The position numbers and the translations under genes are program-made. A stretch of DNA of 64,000 nt, taken from Anagrus nilaparvatae. Lineage: Eukaryota; Arthropoda; Insecta; Hymenoptera; Mymaridae. Location of the stretch: contig JAKSXM010000007.1 in the NCBI GenBank assembly GCA_022575985.1, positions 3,164,501 through 3,228,500 on the forward strand, read 5' to 3'. Position 1 is the first letter of the stretch, and the number at the start of each line of letters is the position of its first letter. The notes beneath the pieces are model-generated. The model was given only the letters and a program-made list of their open reading frames with translations, did not search any database and had not been told where the DNA came from. This document shows, piece after piece, positions 56,630 to 64,000 of this stretch.

Positions 56630-57429
56630 ATCATCGTTTCAGTACCAGCCTGTTCTTTTCAATGGGAAGCAGTGGTGGATTCAGAAATTTTATAAGGGAG
56701 GGGCGATATCAGTAAAAATTTCCGAGTTTTTATTGAATTTGTTGAAATTATACAAAAGTTTATTAAATATCATGTACATTTGCTGATGGGAAGTTAAAAA
56801 AACGTAAAGGCTTGGATGGTTTTTTCCAAAAAGTATATTAAATCTATTTTTCCAGCCTCCTTTCATAAAAATTAATAATTTTTTTATGTCATAAATTTTG
56901 TCAGAGACTACCAAATGATTCTTTACTGTTCACCGTTCAATCTAAAACATTTTCAGAATGTAGTACGGTTGCTTTCATTTTTTTTATGTAAGTTTCACCT
57001 TTCAAAAACCCCGTAAATCTAATTTTCATATTACTAATTCTCTCAACTCTATATTCAATTCACCAAATGCCAATTTTGAGCCCAAAATGAACAATTGTTG
57101 AAATGATTTCAAAATAATAATTTTTAACGAAACTGGGTTTCATAGGTCTCAAGTTTCATACAAGCTTCAAGTTTTCAAAAAATCACTTAAAGGTTGTCAA
57201 GTTTTTCTAAGTATATCGGTTTTCAAAGATAATAATAAAAATTGACTTTATTTTAAATCTTAAAATTAGGGCCCTGCCAAATAAATGATTGTAAAGTGAT
57301 GAGTAAAAAATTTTTGAAAACTTGAAGCTTGTAAAAAATTTGTGATAAAATCTATTTTCGTCAAAAATTACAATTTTGAAAATAATTTTAAAATTTGACA
57401 TTTTGGGCTTAATTGATGTTTAAATCTAA
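56630..57429 (+). repeat. Left part of second copy of the ~5-kb segment
   Basis: Paralogous to 44061-44742. About 120 bp (56667-56785) is inserted after TTCAATGGGAAG and starts CAGTGGTGGATTCAG, like the MITE at 39439. Two pieces of the recurrent module follow. Confidence 0.75.
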
Positions 57430-57525
57430 TAAGAAGAAATTTGCTACAATTTACTCGAAAATAATTGAAGCTGGCATGGATGTGATAAGAAAATCTAATC
57501 ACGATCATGTGAATAAATGTTTCTG
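57430..57525 (+). pseudogene. Short ionotropic receptor scrap
   Basis: Equivalent of 44743-44835: AAGAAATTTGCTACAATTTA, AATAATTGAAGCTGGCATGG, then breaks off after ATCATGTGAATAAATG. Same break point as the 44.7-kb scrap. Confidence 0.8.
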
Positions 57526-57749
57526 TTTTAGAAATGAAAATAAAAATAAAGTACGATAAAATCTGTCGAAAATTAAAAAGAAAAATAAGGCAATAAAGAA
57601 GACAAACAAAAAAAAAGTGAAAACTGGGCCACACATGGGACCTACCCTAAATTAAATTTTTATTATTATTAAAGATCTATTTTCGTCAAAAATTACAATT
57701 TTGGAAATAATTTTAAAATTTGGCATTTTGGGCTAAAATGATGTTTAAA

Positions 57750-57895
57750 TCCAATAAGAAGAAATTTGCTAAAATATACTTGAAAATAATTGAACTGGCT
57801 TGGACGTAACAAAGAAATTTAATTACGATCATGTTAATAAAATCGATAAGAGAATAAAATATGATGATTTGAATGACGAAAAAAAACCGTTGGGG
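57750..57895 (+). pseudogene. Ionotropic receptor scrap, longer version
   Basis: Second such fragment in this segment, running further: KFAKIYLKIIE, a one-base loss, then the equivalent of KIDKRIKYDDLNDEKKPL, ending before M4. With 57530-57745 it is a local duplication of the preceding 330 bp. Confidence 0.8.
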
Positions 57896-59974
57896 TATCC
57901 ACAGTTTATCCTTGCCAGTTTCTGTTCTAATAACGAAAATAAAAATAAACGAAGATAAAATCTGATGACATTTAAAAAGAAGAATAAGGCAATAAAGAAG
58001 GCAAACAAAAAAAGTGAAAACTGGGTCATACACACTGGACCTACCCTAAATTCAATTTTTAAGTTCTCTCCTCACTTCTGCATGCAATAAATAAAAAAAC
58101 TGCTTTCGCTTTCTTGGTCGTTTCTTGGTCATTTCCCTTTCGCGCATCTTTAGTATCTTTCTTTAATATTATTATTTTCTTTTTCTTAAACAATTTATAT
58201 TGCTTTTATTGTGCATTATATTTTTAAAAACTGACTATTAACATCCTTCATCTACTTAGTATTTTAAAATCTAGAAATTTATCAAAAATATGAAATTGTG
58301 TTAGAAGTTGCATTATAAAATAGCATTTTTCATTATTAGTTAAAAAATGTGTTCGTTATATTTGAAAACAATTAATTAATCAATTAAATAAAATCCAATT
58401 TTAAAGTTTACTGAATTTTTTCAAAAAAGATTTCTCTAAATTGTTTCCAAAAGGACTAATCATTTACTCGCTCTATGAAAATTTATTTTTATTGAGCAAA
58501 AATTTTCAGAATTCAAGTAATCCCTGCAAGAATAGAAAATATAGAATTGAATAAATCAAACAAAAATTATTTATTAAATTGATTGTTTGCGTATTTAGAA
58601 TAAATAAAAGAATGTTAACATTCTTTTATTGTTGAACTTAAGTTCACGGTGTTTAAACTGAAATCAATACATCGAATTTATCGAAAAAAAAAAATTAGCC
58701 AACAATGTTTGTAATGTAAAACTTAGCAACAGTTTTTAGTTACATATTGTGCTGAAAAGTACCTTAAAAGTTAAGGATTTTCCGTTTCTATGCATAAAAT
58801 ATCTCTCGCTTTTGGTATAAATTTTACTTTTAGCGATAAATAAGATAAATTCTCTAATAAATTAACAAACAAAAATAATTTATTCCTAACTTTCTGAAAA
58901 AAATTAAAAATATTATTTAGTTTATCACACAAGCAAATTGATATTTCTTTTTATATTTCTAATTGAGTAAGCAAGTAATTTCAATTTTATTTTTCTAACA
59001 AATAAATACCCATTAATAATTTTAAACAAATTGATTTAGATTTTAAACCAAGCATTTAATTGTAGGCACAGTTTCAATGACGTATTAATTTTTCTTTCTT
59101 CTTCTTCTACTCTACAAATCAGCATTTTTATTGTAAGTAATTTTTTATAATGCAAAAAAAACAAAAAAATAAATTATAAGTTATAGATTATTATATATTC
59201 AATGTTTATATTTTATTTATTTTAAATAATTTCTAACTATGGATTGTGCATTTGAATCAATATTGACAATTTTACTTTTTTCAAGGTAAATAATAATTTT
59301 TAACAACAAAAACTGGCACGTTTTCATCAAGGATAAATTTTACGTTTAATTATTTAGGTATGTTGGAAAAATTATTAATTTTTCTTATTTCATGATTTTT
59401 GTTAGGGATTGTAAAAATACAGTATTTTTCTAAAAATTGGTATGATCATGTCTCCAATAAAAAATCACTCCTCCTTTCAAAATTCCCTGCCCGGATCTTT
59501 TGAACACTTAATTTTTAAGTTATTTAACACACATTAGCTTAGCTGAAACATGAATTGGAAAATTTTTTTCTACGGCGAATTTTTTTAATTTAAACTCATA
59601 TATAGAAATATAATTTATTTATTTATTTATTTATGGATGTATTAGCTTCACATAAATTTCATGGGACAAATTGTCCCTTTAATACAATTTTATTCAATAA
59701 ATAGTATTGAATTTCTGCAAAATTTTACAAAATAAGTAATAAATAAATTTTTTATACCGAAAATAATCTTTAATACGATACAATTGCTTACAATTAGTTC
59801 TAATATTCTATTGGTAATAGCGTATCTTTGTTTATTTAAAAATTTTTTGAAATATACTTTAAATTTTTCGATTTTTTTTTCTCAAAGCCTAAGTATTTCC
59901 TTATCATTTTTACTCAGCACAAAATTTGAAAAAACGTATAAAGTATTTAAAACTTATTTCAGGATTTGAAACAA
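57896..59974 (+). repeat. Type 1 module and upstream block of receptor copy 6
   Basis: Paralogue of 44836-46948, without the UUCG insertion. It ends in the same leader (TTATTTCAG|GATTTGAAACAA) before ATG 59975. Local difference: an extra ACATTCTTTTATTGTTGAAC stretch near 58620, partly an inverted copy of the adjacent AAAAGAATGTTAAC. Confidence 0.8.
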
Positions 59975-61834
59975 ATGAAGTTCCTGCGTCTGATTTATTT
60001 CCTGCTGCTTCTAAATTTAGTTTATTCAAATGATGTCAAAAATTTTATCAGTCAAGTATTAAAAGAAGTTCAGCCGAATCAAGTTACTTTATTCTCAGAC
60101 TTTAAAACTGGAAATGCGACTATTCAATGTGACTATCAAACGATTTTCAAACATCTTGTGAGAAGAGTTCCAACGAAAATGGTTAATTTAAATAATCCAC
60201 CTTCCTTGATGAAAAGGAGCATGAATGAAATCAAGTACAATCCGAATTACACAGCTCCGTTACATTTTGTTGTGCTAACGGAAAATTTCTACCAGGACAA
60301 AATGTATGATAAATTTAATAATGCGATATGGCGGATTTTCGATTCATTGTTTTATTTGAGTACAGCAAAAGTCATCCTAATAATTAATACGAGCGCAAAT
60401 GTTTCAATAGACTTTTTTTATAATTTTTTTAATAGAACAGAGTTTGAAGGATTTACTGATTTTACCATTTTTCATTGCAATTCTAAAGATTATTCTACAA
60501 TTTATTACAATCGCTTCTCAGATAGCCGATCATATCAAAGATTTCAAAATGATTCAAACAATAAAATACTCCCTGATAAATTAAAAAAAATTAATGAATA
60601 CAAATTGAGAGTCGGAGTTGATTCAAAAGATTGGCCAAAAGGGTTTAGAAATTATACTTTCAACTATAATAGGAATGAAAATTTTTATTTTCTTATATTT
60701 GCTTACAAACTTTATGAATGTTTCGTAACTTCATTTAACATTACTTCAGCGAGAATTATACCGGTTCCCAGCAGGAACAATTACATCAATGCATTGATAA
60801 ACAAAAATAATTTTGATTTATATATGGGAAGAGTTTTGACTCACTTAGAAAGAAATTTATTAAGTGTTTATTTATTGAAAGAAATAAAATTCATTTTGGT
60901 AATTCCCGTTTTAAGCCAAAAAAAGTTATCAATTTCAAATGATATTTTTTATTCTTTCTTGTTAATCATTGGGTTGGTGTTAATCTTTCTAGTATGTGCT
61001 TACGGTTTTAAATTTAAACGGAACGATTGGTCTGCTTTTAATATTTTTATCTTTCTTTTGGGAATTGGAGTTGATATGAATCCACGTCGTTGTTTAAGAT
61101 CAATTATAATATTTATTACCATGTTTTCCGTTTCGTTCTTTTTCTTTTCCGATTTCATTGGTTATTTAACAAATTTTAAATACGAGCATAAAGAAACAGA
61201 AGTCATTAAATCATTTGAAGAAATATTTGAAAAAAATATTAGCGTGATATTTCATTATACTTGGTTACCAGGAACGCTTAGTTATTTAAGGTCAACGTCA
61301 ACTGGAACAGTTAAAAACGTTACGGAAATTGCAAAGATTATTCCAAATTATAATTGTTCTTATAATATAATCATCATCTTCATGGATGACGATGCTGATA
61401 AATATTTTTATTTAAGTAAATCCTCATGCAATGGTATAAAACTGAGAATGAGTGAATTAGTCCTAAAGCAAGCCTATTATGTAATTATGTTTAAAGGAAA
61501 TTCTCTTATAAGGAACAAATTTGCTGAAATTTACTTGAAAATAATTGAAGCTGGTTTGGATGTGAAATGGAAATCTGATTACGATAATGTTAATAAAATC
61601 GATAAGAGAATAAAATATGAGGAATCGAACGACGAAGATAATCCGCTGATCTACACCTTACTGTCAGTGATGACTTTTGGAACAATAATTTCTTCTGCTG
61701 TGTTTTGTGCAGAGTATCTGTGGTTTCATTATATTTTAAAGAAAGTAGCAGGATACGACTTCCGTACTATTTCAAAAACAATTATTAATAAATTTAGAAA
61801 AGGCAGTAATAAAGTTCGACCTTTTTCCGCTTAG
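59975..61834 (+). CDS. Ionotropic receptor copy 6, intact
   Basis: Full-length divergent IR, 619 residues, one exon, start at ATG 59975. Same layout as the copy at 46949: signal peptide MKFLRLIYFLLLLNLVYS, N-glycosylated extracellular S1 region, M1 about 321-344, pore WSAFNIFIFLLGIGVDMNPR about 351-370, M3-like helix ending DFIGYLTNF, S2, M4 about 555-587 (NPLIYTLLSVMTFGTIISSA) and tail NKVRPFSA. It has one extra codon in the PVPSRNNYIN stretch of S1. Differences from copy 5 cluster in the extracellular half (for example LMKRSMNEIKYN against FLMYKTNEVKYY), while M1, pore and M4 are nearly unchanged, as expected if ligand recognition diverges. Ligand unknown. Confidence 0.9.
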   Translation: MKFLRLIYFLLLLNLVYSNDVKNFISQVLKEVQPNQVTLFSDFKTGNATIQCDYQTIFKHLVRRVPTKMVNLNNPPSLMKRSMNEIKYNPNYTAPLHFVVLTENFYQDKMYDKFNNAIWRIFDSLFYLSTAKVILIINTSANVSIDFFYNFFNRTEFEGFTDFTIFHCNSKDYSTIYYNRFSDSRSYQRFQNDSNNKILPDKLKKINEYKLRVGVDSKDWPKGFRNYTFNYNRNENFYFLIFAYKLYECFVTSFNITSARIIPVPSRNNYINALINKNNFDLYMGRVLTHLERNLLSVYLLKEIKFILVIPVLSQKKLSISNDIFYSFLLIIGLVLIFLVCAYGFKFKRNDWSAFNIFIFLLGIGVDMNPRRCLRSIIIFITMFSVSFFFFSDFIGYLTNFKYEHKETEVIKSFEEIFEKNISVIFHYTWLPGTLSYLRSTSTGTVKNVTEIAKIIPNYNCSYNIIIIFMDDDADKYFYLSKSSCNGIKLRMSELVLKQAYYVIMFKGNSLIRNKFAEIYLKIIEAGLDVKWKSDYDNVNKIDKRIKYEESNDEDNPLIYTLLSVMTFGTIISSAVFCAEYLWFHYILKKVAGYDFRTISKTIINKFRKGSNKVRPFSA

Positions 61835-62492
61835 TTGTCGATAAAAAAAATGATTTATTTAATGATATGCTTATTAACTGTAATTTATTTATACATAACT
61901 TTATTTTAAATAAATTAATTAAAGGCTACTGCGGAATAGGGCTTCACGATACGATACGATATCGATATTTTGCACGTTTATCGATATCGTATCGATTTAG
62001 AGTTTGACTTATCGTATCGGGTATCGTATCGCCGATAAATTTTTCAAAAAATATCGTATCGTATCGAAAATACGATACGATACGATACGATAACCGATAT
62101 TTTTATCGAAAAAAATATTTTTTTTTTAATAGGCTTTTGCAAAAAAAAAACTTTATGCCATAGGGATTCAATAAAAGGATAAACCTTGGTAAATTTGAAA
62201 AAAAGTTATTTAACGTTAATTATTAATTTATTTGTACAAAAATTATAAATGTAATATTATAAAAATATTTGACTGAGTACATTTTTTATTATTATTTATA
62301 TTTACTTATATAAATACATATTTACATTATTTGTTACTATATATCAATCTACATACCTAATGTATATTTTATAAGTTAACATATCGTCAAAATATGTTTG
62401 TTAATATATTAAAAATATTTTTAAATAGTACAAATTTATTAAAAGTACGAATACTATTTCCCTTACTATAAATATTGTGACCAGAAAAAGTT
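61835..62492. repeat. Receptor 3' flank, then CGATA-rich repeat
   Basis: 61835-61870 keeps the receptor 3' flank. From about 61937, AGGGCTTCACGATACGATAC begins a stretch of ATCGTATCG and CGATACGATA words in both orientations up to about 62110. It resembles one end of a hAT-type element with subterminal repeats (compare CGAGACGAGACC at 8453), but no opposite end is in the window. The rest to 62492 is AT-rich with no gene. Confidence 0.55.
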
Positions 62493-63967
62493 ATTGATCT
62501 AAAAAATGAGTCCTTATTTTTTTCAAAAATTTAAAAGAATTTTAATTTTTGACACCAATGGCAAGGGGGCATACGGGCCCCTTGTCATTGGTAGCAAGAA
62601 TTAAAATTCTTTCAAAAAATTGAAAAACTTTTGGAATTTTTTGACTTCAATGGACTTTTAGTGTCATAAAGAGTTTAAAAAAAAACTAATTTTAAAAAGA
62701 ATTAATTACCCTATTGAACGCTAACCCTGCTACCCCATAGTTCTAAAAATTATGCCTTTTTTAAACTCTGAAAACCATAAAAATCCATTGATCTTAAAAA
62801 AATAACGCAAGCTTTTTCAAAATTTTAAAGGAATTTTGATTTTTCCCGCCAATGACAAGGGGGTATACGGGCCCCTTGTCATTGGTAGCAAGAATTAAAA
62901 TTCTTTCAAAAAATTGAAAAACTTTTAGAATTTTTTGACTTCAATGGACTTTTAGTGTCATAAAGAGTTTAATTAAAACTAATTTTAAAAAGAATTAATT
63001 ACCCTATTGAACGCTAACCCTGCTACCCCATAGTTCTAAAAATTATGCCTTTTTTAAACTCTGAAAACCATAAAAATCCATTGATCTTAAAAAAATAACG
63101 CAAGCTTTTTCAAAATTTTAAAGGAATTTTGATTTTTCCCGCCAATGACAAGGGGGTATACGGGCCCCTTGTCATTGGTAGCAAGAATTAAAATTCTTTC
63201 AAAAAATTGAAAAACTTTTAGAATTTTTTGACTTCAATGGACTTTTAGTGTCATAAAGAGTTTAATTAAAACTAATTTTAAAAAGAATTAATTACCCTAT
63301 TGAACGCTAACCCTGCTACCCCATAGTTCTAAAAATTATGCCTTTTTTAAACTCTGAAAACCATAAAAATCCATTGATCTTAAAAAAATAACGCAAAATT
63401 TTTCAAAATTTTAAAGGAATTTTGATTTTTCCCGCCAATGACAAGGGGGTATACGGGCCCCTTGTCATTGGTAGCAAGAATTAAAATTCTTTCAAAAAAT
63501 TGAAAAACTTTTAGAATTTTTTGACTTCAATGGACTTTTAGTGTCATAAAGAGTTTAATTAAAACTAATTTTAAAAAGAGTTAATTACCCTATTGAACGC
63601 TAACCCTGCTACCCCATAGTTCTAAAAATTATGCCTTTTTTAAACTCTGAAAACCATAAAAATCCATTGATCTTAAAAAAATAACGCAAAATTTTTCAAA
63701 ATTTTAAAGGAATTTTGATTTTTCCCGCCAATGACAAGGGGGTATACGGGCCCCTTGTCATTGGTAGCAAGAATTAAAATTCTTTCAAAAAATTGAAAAA
63801 CTTTTAGAATTTTTTGACTTCAATGGACTTTTAGTGTCATAAAGAGTTTAATTAAAACTAATTTTAAAAAGAATTAATTACCCTATTGAACGCTAACCCT
63901 GCTACCCCATAGTTCTAAAAATTATGCCTTTTTTAAACTCTGAAAACCATAAAAATCCATTGATCTT
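62493..63967. repeat. 293-bp tandem satellite, about five copies
   Basis: The landmark CCCGCCAATGACAAGGGGG occurs at 62845, 63138, 63431 and 63724, exactly 293 bp apart, with a slightly diverged first copy at about 62551. Copies are nearly identical. Each contains the inverted repeat CCAATGACAAGGGG / CCCCTTGTCATTGG around GTATACGGG. No gene; the array ends at about 63967. Confidence 0.93.
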
Positions 63968-64000
63968 ATTTGACTAATACTAACAATTTACTTATGCACA

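Noticed and set aside
62493..63967. CRISPR-like or coding repeat array
   Set aside because: The period of 293 bp with near-identical whole units and no spacers is a satellite; the context is eukaryotic.

Overview
The window is eukaryotic, very AT-rich, and most likely comes from an insect (arthropod) nuclear genome. The evidence is a cluster of ionotropic-receptor (IR) type chemoreceptor genes, GT/AG splice-like signals, and many eukaryotic transposon classes (hAT and pogo-like MITEs, Penelope-like, Ty3/gypsy, non-LTR and solo-LTR copies). A parasitoid wasp or similar AT-rich insect is plausible, but the order cannot be fixed from sequence alone. Nothing looks bacterial. 

The backbone is a tandem array of divergent IR genes of about 618 codons, each with its coding region in one exon. 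Two copies on the + strand are intact (46949-48805 and 59975-61834). One + copy has a single missing base (289-2144). One + copy is cut in two by a 3.3-kb palindromic element but is otherwise complete (13022-13899 plus 17231-18209). Two are reduced to their last 99 codons (20588-20887, 41401-41700), and several shorter scraps occur. A more divergent intact paralogue lies on the - strand (32172-30319), with a decayed neighbour at 29812-30080. Paralogue comparison shows each + copy is part of a larger duplicated unit: about 1.4 kb upstream, the gene, then a downstream block carrying two related short modules. 

Region by region: 0.3-5.7 kb IR copy 1 and its downstream block, with a hAT MITE and a tRNA-like foldback inserted; 5.7-7.7 kb without recognisable genes; 7.7-13 kb upstream block of IR copy 2, invaded by a pogo-like element (itself invaded by a hAT element) and a Penelope-like element with an open 570-codon frame; 13-18.2 kb IR copy 2 split by the palindrome, which carries a solo LTR; 18.2-20.6 kb palindrome and downstream block; 20.6-26.4 kb IR tail fragment, LINE scrap and broken gypsy pol; 26.6-36.0 kb long inverted repeat with arms of about 2 kb surrounding the - strand IR; 36.3-37.7 kb LINE remnant; 38-41.1 kb microsatellite, near-perfect palindrome and 150-bp repeats; 41.4-45.5 kb IR scraps and modules; 45.5-48.8 kb intact IR; 50-53.1 kb palindrome holding two inverted copies of a broken spliced gene; 54-56.3 kb LINE on the - strand; 56.6-61.8 kb second copy of the 44-48.9 kb segment, ending in an intact IR; 62-64 kb CGATA-rich repeat and a 293-bp tandem satellite. 

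The receptor copies would act as membrane ligand-gated channels or divergent chemoreceptors. The rest of the window records duplication, inversion and transposition that have multiplied, moved and broken them.
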